Positions 1 to 8,791 are shown, counted from the stretch's first letter. The stretch: 64,000 bases of DNA from Clostridium sp. chh4-2 (GCF_002899675.1 NZ_PKUU01000029.1:1-64000), one strand, 5' to 3'. Numbers and translations: made by a program. The notes: generated from the sequence alone by a model not told the origin.

Positions 1-18
1 CGGTCGAGGGCTTAACCA
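1..18 (+). rRNA. 3' end of 23S rRNA (partial)
   Basis: The first 18 bases (ending GGGCTTAACCA) match the conserved 3' terminus of Bacillota 23S rRNA as I remember it. The rest of the gene lies outside the window. No 5S rRNA follows before the tRNAs, so the 5S is either elsewhere or was lost from this operon. Called from memory of the terminal sequence only. Confidence 0.7.
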
Positions 19-127
19 AGTTGGTTTAGGTAAGAAAGAGGAAAGCGGCAGAAGCCGTAACGGATGGAAGGTAGAGATACCGGTAGATATGATTCAGTGT
101 GTGGTTTTGAGGGTACATACCCTATGA
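19..127 (+). other. 23S-to-tRNA spacer
   Basis: The spacer carries no open reading frame and no 5S-like fold that I can see. It ends with a TTTTGAGGGTA-type stretch of the kind often found in Lachnospiraceae rRNA spacers. It is presumably transcribed as part of the rRNA-tRNA precursor. Confidence 0.5.
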
Positions 128-200
128 TCCTTGATAGCTCAGTCGGTAGAGCACGCGGCTGTTAACCGCGGTGTCGTAGGTTCGAGTCCTACTCAGGGAG
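128..200 (+). tRNA. tRNA-Asn (GTT)
   Basis: A full cloverleaf is visible: acceptor TCCTTGA pairs with TCAGGGA at 194-199 plus the preceding base, there is a TAGCTCAG D-arm, the anticodon loop reads CTGTTAA, and GTTCGAGTC forms the T-loop. The 3' CCA is not encoded. First tRNA of a six-gene cluster behind the rRNA operon. Confidence 0.95.
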
Positions 201-222
201 TTTACTTTTGATAATATAATAA

Positions 223-294
223 GGCCCCATGGTCAAGCGGTTAAGACATCGCCCTTTCACGGCGGTAACACGAGTTCGAATCTCGTTGGGGTCA
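223..294 (+). tRNA. tRNA-Glu (TTC)
   Basis: Acceptor GGCCCCA pairs with TGGGGTC (287-293, one G:U pair), and the anticodon loop is CTTTCAC with anticodon TTC. The T-loop is GTTCGAATC. CCA is not encoded. Second tRNA of the cluster. Confidence 0.95.
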
Positions 295-321
295 TTGTGT
301 CTGATAATAAATATTTATTTT

Positions 322-395
322 GGACCTTTAGCTCAGTTGGTTAGAGCAACCGGCTCATAACCGGTCGGTCCTGGGTTCGAGTCCCCGAAGGTCCA
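322..395 (+). tRNA. tRNA-Met (CAT)
   Basis: Acceptor GGACCTT pairs with AAGGTCC (388-394), and the anticodon loop is CTCATAA. The paired first base pair and GGACCTTTAGCTCAG start suggest an elongator Met tRNA rather than the initiator. A CAT anticodon could also be tRNA-Ile2 after lysidine modification; the body looks more like Met. Confidence 0.9.
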
Positions 396-428
396 CTAAC
401 TCTGAACTAAATATTTGATTATAATTTT

Positions 429-502
429 GGCCTGGTGGCTCAGCTGGTTAGAGCGCCGCCCTGTCACGGCGGAGGTCGTGGGTTCGAATCCCATCCGGGT
501 CG
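429..502 (+). tRNA. tRNA-Asp (GTC)
   Basis: Acceptor GGCCTGG pairs with CCGGGTC (495-501), the anticodon loop is CTGTCAC, and the discriminator is G. T-loop GTTCGAATC. CCA is not encoded. Confidence 0.95.
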
Positions 503-557
503 TTGACATCTTTCAAAAAAAGATGTACAATTAGTAACAACTTTATATTTATTCCCT

Positions 558-630
558 GGGATCTTAGCTCAGCTGGGAGAGCATCTGCCTTACAAGCAGA
601 GGGTCATAGGTTCGAGCCCTATAGGTCCCA
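558..630 (+). tRNA. tRNA-Val (TAC)
   Basis: Acceptor GGGATCT pairs with AGGTCCC (623-629), and the anticodon loop is CTTACAA with anticodon TAC. T-loop GTTCGAGCC. CCA is not encoded. Confidence 0.95.
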
Positions 631-654
631 CTTAGAAGATATTTTTATCTTCAT

Positions 655-740
655 GCCGGCGTGGCGGAACTGGCAGACGCACAGGACTTAAAATCCTGCG
701 GGCCTAATCGCCCGTACCGGTTCGATTCCGGTCGCCGGCA
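655..740 (+). tRNA. tRNA-Leu (TAA)
   Basis: An 86-nt class II tRNA with a long variable arm (CGGGCCTAATCGCCCG). Acceptor GCCGGCG pairs perfectly with CGCCGGC (733-739), and the anticodon stem CAGGA/TCCTG encloses TAA. Last tRNA before the cluster terminator. Confidence 0.95.
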
Positions 741-744
741 TTTT

Positions 745-776
745 AAAGGACAATCTTATTGTGATTGTCCTTTTTG
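745..776 (+). terminator. Intrinsic terminator of the rRNA-tRNA cluster
   Basis: AAAGGACAATC pairs with GATTGTCCTTT around a short loop and runs into a T5 tract. It sits five bases after tRNA-Leu and should end the tRNA transcript. Confidence 0.85.
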
Positions 777-882
777 CGTTATATGAATAAAATTTTAATC
801 TCATTATTTTAGGGAAATGTGTCACAAACAGCCGGGGTGGCTGTCTAACTACATAAAAGGACATTTTATTTGGAGGTATGAG

Positions 883-1731
883 ATGGAGAGAGAAGAAATC
901 GACCGTATGGTAGATCTCGCGGTGAACGGGGATCAGAATGCAATGGAGAGCCTGCTTGTGGAAGTCCAGGACCGGGTGTTTAATATTTCACTCAGGATGC
1001 TGGGAAGTGTTTCGGATGCAGAGGACGCCAGCCAGGACATTTTACTGCGTGTTATGACGGGACTGCCGGGGTTCAGGAAAGAAAGCAGTTATTTCACATG
1101 GGTTTACCGAATTGCGGTTAATTACTTAATTAATTATAAAAAATCTATGTTTGCCCAGCATCCGCTGGATTTTGAATTTTATGGAAGAGACATTGAAACA
1201 GGCTCTTTAGATTTTCATGAGGAATTATACGAGGAACCGGATAGGGAACTGCTGGCGGAGGAGTTAAAACTTTCGTGTACGAATGTGATGCTGCAGTGTT
1301 TAGATCCGCAGAGCCGGTGTATCTTTATACTGGGGACCATGTTTAAATTAGACAGTCGGATGGCTGGAGAAATTCTGGATATGAGTCCGGAAAATTATAG
1401 AAAAAAACTGTCCAGAATCAGGAAAAAGGTGGGAGATTTCCTGTCTCAGTATTGTGGGCTTACGGAAACAGGTATGTGTTCCTGCCGAAAACGGGTTGGA
1501 TATGCCATATCACAGCATAGGATTAATCCGGAAAGACTGGAGTTCGGTAATTTGAAACGGCTGGACAGCGGAATACTGGAAACGGTTAAGCAGGAGATGG
1601 AGACTATGGATGCGGCATCGCTTATATTTTCGAACATGCCGGAATACAGGATTTCGGATAAAGCTAAGGAATTCATAGAGAAAATGATAGGGTCAGAGTC
1701 AATGAAAATAATTGCTGCCAATACAAAATGA
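883..1731 (+). CDS. ECF-like RNA polymerase sigma factor
   Basis: A 282-residue sigma-70 family protein. Residues about 10-75 form region 2 (GSVSDAEDASQDI, then FRKESSYFTWVYRIAVNYLI), which binds core polymerase and the -10 element. Residues about 120-180 fit region 4, the -35-binding helix-turn-helix. The extra C-terminal third begins with a GMCSCRKR cysteine pair near residue 195 and is unlike minimal ECF factors, so it may sense a signal or hold the factor inactive. No anti-sigma gene is adjacent. The ATG at 883 follows a good GGAGGT site; an upstream ATG at 817 has none. The next gene encodes an exported wall-binding protein and could be a target, which is inference. The family call is firm, the regulon unknown. 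Confidence 0.85.
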   Translation: MEREEIDRMVDLAVNGDQNAMESLLVEVQDRVFNISLRMLGSVSDAEDASQDILLRVMTGLPGFRKESSYFTWVYRIAVNYLINYKKSMFAQHPLDFEFYGRDIETGSLDFHEELYEEPDRELLAEELKLSCTNVMLQCLDPQSRCIFILGTMFKLDSRMAGEILDMSPENYRKKLSRIRKKVGDFLSQYCGLTETGMCSCRKRVGYAISQHRINPERLEFGNLKRLDSGILETVKQEMETMDAASLIFSNMPEYRISDKAKEFIEKMIGSESMKIIAANTK

Positions 1732-1836
1732 TTTTTATATCCACATAAATGATTTTTTTAGCAAGGCTCCCATTTATGCCTCTTTATTTGATATATTTGC
1801 TGCATAGTATCAAGTAATTTAAGGAGGTTATAATTT

Positions 1837-3671
1837 ATGAGAAAGCCATATAGAAACAGGAAAAATAAGAAAAAGTGGGGGACAAAAGCGGCCGCTTATG
1901 CAGTGGCACTTTGTTTATCGGTAAGCGGTGCGCCTTTAAATGCGGCAGCTGAAGAAATTGTGGACGGAATCGGCCAAGCCAATGAAACTATTACCGGCAG
2001 TTATGATGTGACTGAGGAAGATAAGAAGGCTGAAACGGAAAATGGAGAAGAAGCCGAAGTGGATGCTGGAAAAAGTGAAGGGGCTGGGGCGGATGAAGAG
2101 ACCGTAGGGACAGGAACAGATAACGAAAGCGGGGAAGACGCCGGAACGGATAATGAGAATAAAGGCGAAGCCGGAGTAAATAACGGGAATGAAGATGAAA
2201 ATGATGAAAAAGCAGAACCTGATTTAGAACCTGGAACAGGCTCGGAGACCGATGATAAAGCTGATTCTGATTTGGAATCCGGAGTGGGTTCGGAGACCGG
2301 CGAAAAAGCAGAAACTGATTTGGAGCCCGGAGCGGGCTCGCAGCCCAATGAAAAAACTGATTCTGATTTAGAATCCGAAACAGACACGGAAACGGATGAA
2401 AAAGCAGAGAAAGATGCAGAAGAAGGAAAGTTAGAAAATGATCTGCCGGTGGAGACAGAAAAAAGTAAGGATGAATTAAAAACGGAGAATATTTCCAATG
2501 CAATTCAGCCCCAATTATTGAATATGGCGGAATTTAAAATACCAGAACCCAAGGCAGATTTAGAACCCCTTTTAATGCAGGATGATGATGGCAGTATGAA
2601 GTTTAGTTTATCTCCTTTCGGATATGATGTGAAGGGCTATAGCGCTTCAGACGAAATCAGAAGTTCATTGGGGGGTATGGAGTTTGGTTATTGCAGAATG
2701 ATCAGACAAGTGATCTGATATTTTCAGACGGTAATATGAAGAGTACAAAGGGAGATTTAAAAGTTTTCCTCAGGGCGAAAATTGAAATAATAAATGATTT
2801 GTCTTATGTCAGATTAATATATTACGTCGAAAATACAAATGCAGATGAAGCGGTTACATTTTCCCTTGGAAGCGCAGCGGATACATGCGTGGGAAATGAT
2901 GATCATGCAGCGGTCAGGCGTAGTGATGATGGGATATTAATGCTGGGACGTGATTACTCTTCAGATAATCGTGAAGAATATAAACTTGCATTTTCTGTTA
3001 CAAATGATGAAGAAAGTGATGCTGATGTTGACAGATGGTGGTACGGACGGTATTATGATCGGACAGAAAATATATTTACCGGGGAATTGCCAACAGAGGA
3101 GCTAAATGGTGTGGACAGTGGTATGGCCTATTCCTGGATAGACCAGACATTAGAAGGCGGTCAAACGGCAAAGTATTCTGTCCTGTTTGGAATTGGAAGT
3201 ATAGAGGATTATGCAGAACCGGAACAAAAGCCGGAACCGGAACCGGAACCAATACCAACTCCGACCCCTGCGCCTTCTGATCAGGAATCATCCTATGAAA
3301 GTGAAGACAGTGAGGATCACGATGATACGGAGTATTGGGCCGTAAGGGATGGCAAATGGACATTTACCAATGGGGTCTCTTACAGAAATCAGTGGGGATA
3401 TTTATATTATAATGGGGCATATGGATGGTATTTCTTTAATCAGGACGGGTTTATGGAAACTGGATGGCATACGGATCAGGATGGAAGAAAATTCTATCTG
3501 AATCCGTTCATAGACGGAAAACAGGGAATGATGTGTACCGGATGGAATCTGATTGACGGCAAATGGTATTATTTCAGCATGGAAGACGGAGCCGGAATGG
3601 GGCAGCTTTTGGTATCTGCGACTACGCCTGATGGATATGAAGTGGATGAAAACGGGGAATGGATTAATTGA
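1837..3671 (+). pseudogene. Cell-wall-binding repeat surface protein, split by a frameshift
   Basis: Two overlapping frames (1837-2718 and, in the -1 frame, up to 3671) together give one sensible secreted protein of about 611 residues. It has a basic start and hydrophobic signal peptide (residues 14-38), a highly acidic Glu/Asp/Gly region with four 16-residue repeats, a globular part (IIND to FGIGSIEDY), a Pro-Glu linker (PEPEPEPIPTP) and C-terminal choline-binding-type repeats (GWHTDQDGRKFY, GWNLIDGKWYYF). Such repeats usually hold proteins on the wall. The break lies at G6 (2670-2675): one extra G restores the frame. The upstream AAGGAGG and ATG at 1837 are good. Loss of function, phase variation, -1 frameshifting or a sequencing indel all remain possible. 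Confidence 0.7.
2209..2400 (+). repeat. Four 48-bp in-frame tandem repeats (16 residues each)
   Basis: Units begin at 2209, 2257, 2305 and 2353 and encode variants of KA(E/D)xDLE(P/S)GxGSETxx. The copies have drifted, with alternating EPG and ESG types suggesting an older 96-bp unit. They form a negatively charged stalk between the signal peptide and the globular part of the surface protein. Low-complexity reverse-strand frames here are by-products of this composition. Confidence 0.85.
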
Positions 3672-3720
3672 TGAATGGATGAATTGGTATGTCGGGAAGT
3701 GCAGGTATATCAATCTGCAG

Positions 3721-3766
3721 CACGGAAGAGGAACCCTTCAGGTTTCTCTTCCGTGTTTGCTTTTAC
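3721..3766 (+). terminator. Probable intrinsic terminator after the wall-binding gene
   Basis: CACGGAAGAG pairs with CTCTTCCGTG (3746-3755), extended inward by GAACC/GGTTT, followed by a broken T tract (TTTGCTTTT). It ends the forward gene just before the convergent kinase remnant. Confidence 0.65.
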
Positions 3767-3804
3767 CGGAAAATGAACGCTTCGTATTGCTGATTATTGG
3801 TACT

Positions 3805-4359
3805 CTATATTTGCTTCCATAAAACAATGGAGACTTCAAATTCCTCGTTATCAGGCCTTAGATAGAACTGGCCGCCGTTTTTTTCTACGAGGCTGCGGAC
3901 GCTGGCAAGGCCGATTCCCGGCCCTTCGTGCTTGGTGGAAGCAATATGATATTCCGAAGCAGAAAATACGCCGTTCCAGCTGTTCTTTACGGTTAAAAGA
4001 AGGTTTCCTTTTGAGATTTTTGAATATACCTTTATGATGCGTTTTTCTTTGGGAAGCTTTACGGAAGCCTCAATTGCATTTTCCAAAAGGTTACCGAATA
4101 AAATGCCCAGGTTCCAGGCTTCCAGTTTCAGGGCGGGCGGCAGAGATACTTTTAATTCCATAGGAACCTCTTTCTGCACGGCAAGCCTGAAATAGTAGTT
4201 CAGGACAGCGTTGGCAGCTTGATTTTCACAGAGATTTGTCTGTGTGAATTGTTTGGTGTTGTCATCACAGCCTTTTATATAATTTTCTAATTCATCGTAT
4301 TCATGTTGGCTGGCCAGTTCCCCAATTGTATTCAGATGATGACGGAGATCAGATACCGA
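3805..4359 (-). pseudogene. Histidine kinase remnant (GHKL ATPase part)
   Basis: On the reverse strand an open frame of 184 codons runs from just after an in-frame TAA (4360-4362) to the stop at 3805. It begins with SDLRHHLNTIGELASQ, a histidine-box region as in AgrC/CitA-type sensor kinases, and continues with the ATP-binding domain: N box NLLENAIEA and G box GPGIGLASV. The membrane sensor half that should precede it is absent; the sequence upstream shows no continuation. No response regulator is next to it. An internal ATG at 4179 could start a 124-residue ATPase-only protein, but the likeliest reading is a 5'-truncated, decaying gene. The family is clear, the state inferred. Confidence 0.75.
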
Positions 4360-4534
4360 TTAAGGTACGAGAAAGGAAAAAAATCAGGGAAAAATATTTT
4401 CATTATCTATTGGAGAGGGAGTGGAGCACAGAGGGATGATTCTGATTTTTTAACCGAACATTTCTTTTTCCTATCGGTGCAAAATATGTAACTTTGTGTT
4501 AGAATAGAGGAAAAGGAAGAGGAGGGTGATATCT

Positions 4535-5122
4535 ATGAGTCATGTGATAACCATAAGCCGTGAATTCGGCAGCGGCGGGCGGGAACTGGGACTTCGTCTG
4601 GCAGAGAAGCTTGGGATTCCGTTCTATGATAAAGAACTGATTTATGTGGCGGCTAAGGAAAGTGATATTGCAGAGGATGTATTTCATGAGTATGAGGAGT
4701 CTGTGGATCACGTGGAGATTCCGGCCTATACTCCGTTTTCCAATATTTATCAGGTTCCTATGTCGGATCAGATATTCCTGGCACAGGGCAGAGCCATTAA
4801 GAAGCTGGCGGGTGAAGGTCCTTGTGTGATCGTAGGGCGTTGTGCGGATATGGTTTTAGAAGACAGCGTGAACCTGTTTATCTGTGCGCCTATGAAGAAG
4901 AGGCTGGAGCGGATGCTGACCATAGAGAAGGGGGCAGAGCCCAGAGAGATGGAACGCAGAATCCGTGAGATTGACAGAAAGAGAAAAGATTACTATCAGT
5001 ATTATACTGGCAATACCTGGGGGAGGGCGCCGCATTATGACCTCTGCCTGAATACGGGAAAAGCAGGGATTGCAGGATGTTTGGAAACTGTTTTGGCATA
5101 TCTGGACACATTGGAGAAATGA
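4535..5122 (+). CDS. Cytidylate-kinase-like family protein
   Basis: A 195-residue P-loop kinase of the cytidylate-kinase-like family (AAA_26 type). The N-terminus ISREFGSGGRELG carries the glycine-rich phosphate loop, IVGRCADMVL is the next conserved strand, and RKRKDYYQYYTG is the lid-like arginine-rich segment. True CMP kinase is usually longer and fused or placed differently, so the substrate may be another nucleotide or small molecule. ATG at 4535 is placed eight bases after AGGAGGG; a GTG at 4526 overlaps the ribosome site and is less likely. It is intact between two damaged genes and shares direction with the following hydrolase, 37 bases away. Confidence 0.8.
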   Translation: MSHVITISREFGSGGRELGLRLAEKLGIPFYDKELIYVAAKESDIAEDVFHEYEESVDHVEIPAYTPFSNIYQVPMSDQIFLAQGRAIKKLAGEGPCVIVGRCADMVLEDSVNLFICAPMKKRLERMLTIEKGAEPREMERRIREIDRKRKDYYQYYTGNTWGRAPHYDLCLNTGKAGIAGCLETVLAYLDTLEK

Positions 5123-5159
5123 TGTTCTTTTGAAACGTGTGTTTGAATAAGGGAGAAAT

Positions 5160-5850
5160 ATGGAGATTCAGTTATACTATACAGAGCGTGGGGAAGGGGA
5201 ACCGCTGGTGCTTTTACATGGCAACGGTGGAAACTGCGGCTATTTTAAGCATCAGCTGGAGCACTTCTCTAAGGAATATCATGTGATTGCCATTGATACC
5301 AGAGGACATGGGCGTTCGCCCAGGGGAACGAAGCCGTTTACGCTGAAGCAGTTTGCCAAGGATCTGAAGGCATTTCTGGATGAAAAAAAAGCTGAAACGG
5401 GTGAATCTTCTGGGGTTCAGCGACGGCGGGAATATCGCCCTTATTTTCGCGCTTAAATATCCGTCCTATGTAAAGCGTTTGATTCTAAACGGAGCCAATC
5501 TGTATCCCTCCGGCTTAAAACTGAGGTATCAGGCTGAAGAATATGTAGATTTTATCAGGCTTTTGATTCGAGGGAAGGATGAGAAGTCAAGGGGTGAGGC
5601 CACCAGGCTGGAATTGATGAAGATTATGATTGAGGAACCGCATATCAAGGTGGAAGCGCTTCATAAACTCAGGATGCCGGTTCTCGTCATAGCGGGAACG
5701 GACGATATGATCCGGACCGGGCATACCAGGAGGATTTATCGATCGATTTTAAACGGGCAGCTGGCTCTGATCGAAGGGGATCATTTTATCGCGGCGAAGA
5801 ATCCGGGTGGGTTTAATGAGGCGGTGGAAAACTTTTTGAAAACTTTTTGA
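5160..5850 (+). pseudogene. Alpha/beta hydrolase, split by a frameshift at A8
   Basis: Frame 5160-5456 gives the N-terminal half (oxyanion region LLHGNGGN, then DTRGHGRS) and the +1 frame to 5850 gives the rest: nucleophile elbow GFSDGG, acid AGTDDM and histidine EGDHF. Together they make a complete 229-residue serine hydrolase with all three catalytic residues. The frames meet at an A8 run (5383-5390), where seven As would restore LDEKKLKRVNLLGFS. A recent mutation or a sequencing indel is likely, because the downstream half shows no further damage. Substrate unknown; esterases, lipases and peptidases share this fold. Confidence 0.8.
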
Positions 5851-5926
5851 AAAATGCTTGACAAAAAAACAAAAATAGATTAAAATCTGTAATGTTGCAG
5901 CAGTGAGTTGCAGCATTACAAAATAT

Positions 5927-6000
5927 GTGTGTGTAGCTCAGCTGGATAGAGCACTTGGCTACGGACCAAGGTGTCGGGAGTTCGAATCTTCTCACGCACG
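5927..6000 (+). tRNA. tRNA-Arg (ACG)
   Basis: Acceptor GTGTGTG pairs with CACGCAC (5993-5999) with one G:U, and the anticodon loop is CTACGGA with anticodon ACG. The T-stem (GGGAG/CTTCT) contains two wobble pairs, which is weak but workable. CCA is not encoded. Confidence 0.92.
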
Positions 6001-6005
6001 TATAG

Positions 6006-6040
6006 GAAAAGCCCTGGATCGTTGATCCGGGGCTTTTTAT
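6006..6040 (+). terminator. Intrinsic terminator after tRNA-Arg
   Basis: AAAGCCCTGGATC and GATCCGGGGCTTTTT form a stem around a small loop, with a T5 tract, six bases after the tRNA. It may also serve the convergent AraC gene on the other strand, thanks to the A tract. Confidence 0.85.
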
Positions 6041-6072
6041 TGTGCGCCTGTCAACTACGGCGCCTTTTTAGA

Positions 6073-7020
6073 TTATGGCAAGTGCGATTGGTAAGCTGCG
6101 GCAATTTGTGTATGTTCCGGGGGGAGGCTATTTAGCTCCTCCTTTTTGTTCACGTGTTTGGCATATTGTGACGGCGGTATTCCAACCATGGACTGAAAAA
6201 CCTTACAGAAATAGTTGGCATCGTTAAAACCGCAAACCATAGCTGTAAAGGATACACTGCAGCCGTTTCTAAGTTCATGTTTGGCAAGGATTATCCGAAG
6301 CTGGTTGATATAAGTGCGGAGATTGATTTTCATTCTCTGGTTAAATGTGTGGCTGACATAAGAATGGGAATAATTGCAGGCCCGGGCAATTGAAGTGACA
6401 TTGAGACCGGGATCCGTATAACAGCGGTATATGTATTTCTGGATATTCTCAAAACCGATATCAGTCACATTTTGGGATTCCTTATATTTTTGCACCCGGC
6501 CGGTATAGGGACGGAAAACTTCGGCTAAGTATCTGGCAATAAAAACAATAACTATTTTACAGTCTTCAGATGGAGGTGCTGCGCCTACAGTTCCGGCGAA
6601 ACACTGAAGCAGAGTGGATTCTTCAAGACCGAAACGGTTGCTTAGGGCAGAGATGCGGCTGGCAGTAAAACTGTAATCGGAGCAGTAATGTCCGACAGAT
6701 ATGGAACCGATACAAAGTTCATCAATTATAATCGGAACAGAATATTCCGATATGCCGAGGAAACAGGGCCGGCAAAATGGAGCATATGTCCGTTCACAGA
6801 ACCGTTGGTGGATGTCTGCGCATTGAACACATCGTGCGTAAGCCGCCGAATTCTGCTTAACGGCAGTGCAAAAAGCGCTGTGATGTCCGGTATAGGCCAG
6901 AAGAGCTGCGCCGACGGTTGGTTCCCAGTTTAAAAAACCAACAAAATCTTTCAATACGAAACCACTGCACAAATGATCCAGAGTATTTAAAAGTGGTGTC
7001 AAAAGTTCTTTAATATCCAT
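6073..7020 (-). CDS. AraC-family regulator with PocR sensor domain
   Basis: A 315-residue regulator. The N-terminal half (residues about 10-170; CGSF-like start, many cysteines: CVQCADIHQRFC, CRPCFLG) resembles the PocR domain, which binds small ligands. The last 100 residues form the AraC double helix-turn-helix (ARACNYSHSYVSHTFNQ and GFNDANYFCKVFQSMVGIPPSQY). It is read away from the ABC-sulfatase operon starting at 7263 and shares its 242-base control region, so it very likely activates that operon when the substrate is present (inference). Start is the ATG at 7020 behind a GGGGGAGG site. The four clustered cysteines could bind metal, but this is only visual. Confidence 0.88.
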   Translation of the reverse strand: MDIKELLTPLLNTLDHLCSGFVLKDFVGFLNWEPTVGAALLAYTGHHSAFCTAVKQNSAAYARCVQCADIHQRFCERTYAPFCRPCFLGISEYSVPIIIDELCIGSISVGHYCSDYSFTASRISALSNRFGLEESTLLQCFAGTVGAAPPSEDCKIVIVFIARYLAEVFRPYTGRVQKYKESQNVTDIGFENIQKYIYRCYTDPGLNVTSIARACNYSHSYVSHTFNQRMKINLRTYINQLRIILAKHELRNGCSVSFTAMVCGFNDANYFCKVFQSMVGIPPSQYAKHVNKKEELNSLPPEHTQIAAAYQSHLP

Positions 7021-7062
7021 ACAGTCCCTCCCCCTTATAAAACATATAAATCAGATAATATC

Positions 7063-7091
7063 ATTATAAGTAAAGAATAGTTGCGAGGCAA
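7063..7091 (-). promoter_or_regulatory. Promoter of the PocR-AraC gene
   Basis: On the reverse strand TTGCCT (7086-7091) and TATAAT (7063-7068) are separated by 17 bases, a good sigma-A promoter 43 bases upstream of the AraC start. The operator for the forward operon should lie in the remaining AT-rich 7092-7250, where I see no single clear box. Confidence 0.7.
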
Positions 7092-7262
7092 TAGAAATGC
7101 ATTTATTTACTGGTAGACAGCATATTATTACAGGTAAAATTACTAAAATAATGATAATATTTATTTGTAAGATATAAAAAATAACAAAAGTACCTGACAC
7201 GTAAAAGATCTGCAGGCTTTGATGTGTGAAAGGAACTCAAAAAAGAGGAGGAAAATTCATTA

Positions 7263-8708
7263 ATGAAAAAGATTTTCACTAATTTGTTGTGTATGGCAGT
7301 AGTTATTTCTATGACAGCCTGCAGCTCCGGTACGTCAGGTGACACGAAACAGACTGCGGAAATAAAAGAAACTGTTTCCAGTTCGGCAGCGGAAAAAACG
7401 GAAGCGGGGGAAACCGCAGCGATGGAAACGATGGCCGACGGCGAACCCAAATACATCGACGAAAACGCCGCAGAGCTGACCGGTACTGTAAGACTTTTGA
7501 CTGCGTTTAAAGGATCTTTGGGAACGGATGACTTAATTGCTGCATTTAATGAGTATTATCCAAACGTGAATGTAACTTATGAGATTTATACCAACAATGC
7601 TGATGGTAATTTAAGCGCCAATACCAATATTCAGGCCGGGGTAACGGATGTTATTCTGAGCTTTGGCACACATAATACCGCATTCCGCTGGGAAAACGGT
7701 ATGTTAATGGATATTACGGATCGCCTGGCAGCAGATAATCTGGATTTGGTAAAGGAATGGGGAACGGATGCTTATACGTACAATAATCGGATCTTTTGCT
7801 TCCCTTCAGGTGGATTGTCCATCTTTGTGGCACTTAATATGGATATGTGGAATGAAGCGGGATTGGGTGATATTCCGGTTTCCTGGACATATGACGAATA
7901 TATGGAAGCCTGCCGGAAAATGACAAAAAAAGACGGTTCCGGCGCTGTTGCCGTATATGGCGGCACTGATTTTAATCAGAGAGATTACTGGACTTATTCC
8001 ATGCGTCAGACTAAGGGAGTTGATGCGTTTTATAATGCGGAGGGAAAGGCGGATTTTACCAGCGGCCTGGCGGAAACTATTATTCAGCGGGAATTGGATG
8101 CAGAGGCGGAAGAGATTTGGTATCCGAAGATCAACCTGATTAAAGACAGCGTTAAAGCGCGTGACATGTTGTGGTCCGGTAAAGCGGCTACTTGTGTGGA
8201 AAGTATTCTAACCCGTTTTGTCATGGATAAGGAAAATTATCCTCACGATTTTATACTTGGTTATGCCCCATATCCTGTTAATAAAGAAGGGGAGACTAAC
8301 TATGCACTGGGAAATATGCCGAACTCCTTCTATTGTGTTACAAACAATGCCCAGGATCCGGATGCAGCATATGCATTTGCAAAATTTGCTTCAACCTTGG
8401 GTGGAAAATACCTTTATGCAGCAGGGCACACAACAACATGGACCGGCACTGATGCGGATGAAATTGTAGATCTGGTATTTGGAAGCCGTGAAAATGCTGA
8501 AAAGTATATTGATGTGGATTCTTATATCGCTAATGTTTTAGCAGTGGGGCAGCCGGCATACCACGAAGAAGTTATTACGGCTTACAGTGAGATCGCTTCC
8601 CTGATCGATGAGTATACGGACTATATTCTGAGCGGTGAGATGAGTGTCAGGGATGGCCTGCAGCAGCTGAACGATGCCGCAAATCAGGCAATTGAGGAAA
8701 GTGAATGA
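7263..8708 (+). CDS. ABC transporter solute-binding lipoprotein, family 1
   Basis: A 481-residue binding protein. The signal peptide ends in a lipobox (SMTAC, Cys20), so it is lipid-anchored outside the membrane. A Ser/Thr/Glu-rich linker precedes the mature fold starting near residue 75 (TGTVRLLTAFKGSLG). Length and motifs (LNMDMWNEAGLGDIPVSWTYDEYMEA, read in parts) fit carbohydrate-type family 1 binding proteins. It heads an operon with two permeases, a sulfatase and an FAD enzyme and has no ATPase of its own, so a shared MsmK/UgpC-type ATPase elsewhere probably energises it. The ligand is inferred to be a sulfated sugar or similar compound, given the sulfatase. Confidence 0.88.
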   Translation: MKKIFTNLLCMAVVISMTACSSGTSGDTKQTAEIKETVSSSAAEKTEAGETAAMETMADGEPKYIDENAAELTGTVRLLTAFKGSLGTDDLIAAFNEYYPNVNVTYEIYTNNADGNLSANTNIQAGVTDVILSFGTHNTAFRWENGMLMDITDRLAADNLDLVKEWGTDAYTYNNRIFCFPSGGLSIFVALNMDMWNEAGLGDIPVSWTYDEYMEACRKMTKKDGSGAVAVYGGTDFNQRDYWTYSMRQTKGVDAFYNAEGKADFTSGLAETIIQRELDAEAEEIWYPKINLIKDSVKARDMLWSGKAATCVESILTRFVMDKENYPHDFILGYAPYPVNKEGETNYALGNMPNSFYCVTNNAQDPDAAYAFAKFASTLGGKYLYAAGHTTTWTGTDADEIVDLVFGSRENAEKYIDVDSYIANVLAVGQPAYHEEVITAYSEIASLIDEYTDYILSGEMSVRDGLQQLNDAANQAIEESE

Positions 8709-8791
8709 TAATGCAGCCTGAATCTTGATTTTACCAACGGGGCCGTGCGCGGGAACTGCCTGACATGGCTCCGTTTGTTATGGAGGAAACG

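Noticed and set aside
503-691. Short reading frame across two tRNA genes
   Set aside because: It overlaps the tRNA-Val and tRNA-Leu genes almost wholly and has no ribosome site.
2209-2400. CRISPR-like array
   Set aside because: The 48-bp units are contiguous, without spacers, and are in frame within a protein.
1991-2503. Two long reverse-strand frames of 165-170 residues, rich in Ser or Pro/Phe/Leu
   Set aside because: They mirror the Glu/Asp repeat region of the surface protein; the low-complexity composition explains the lack of stops.
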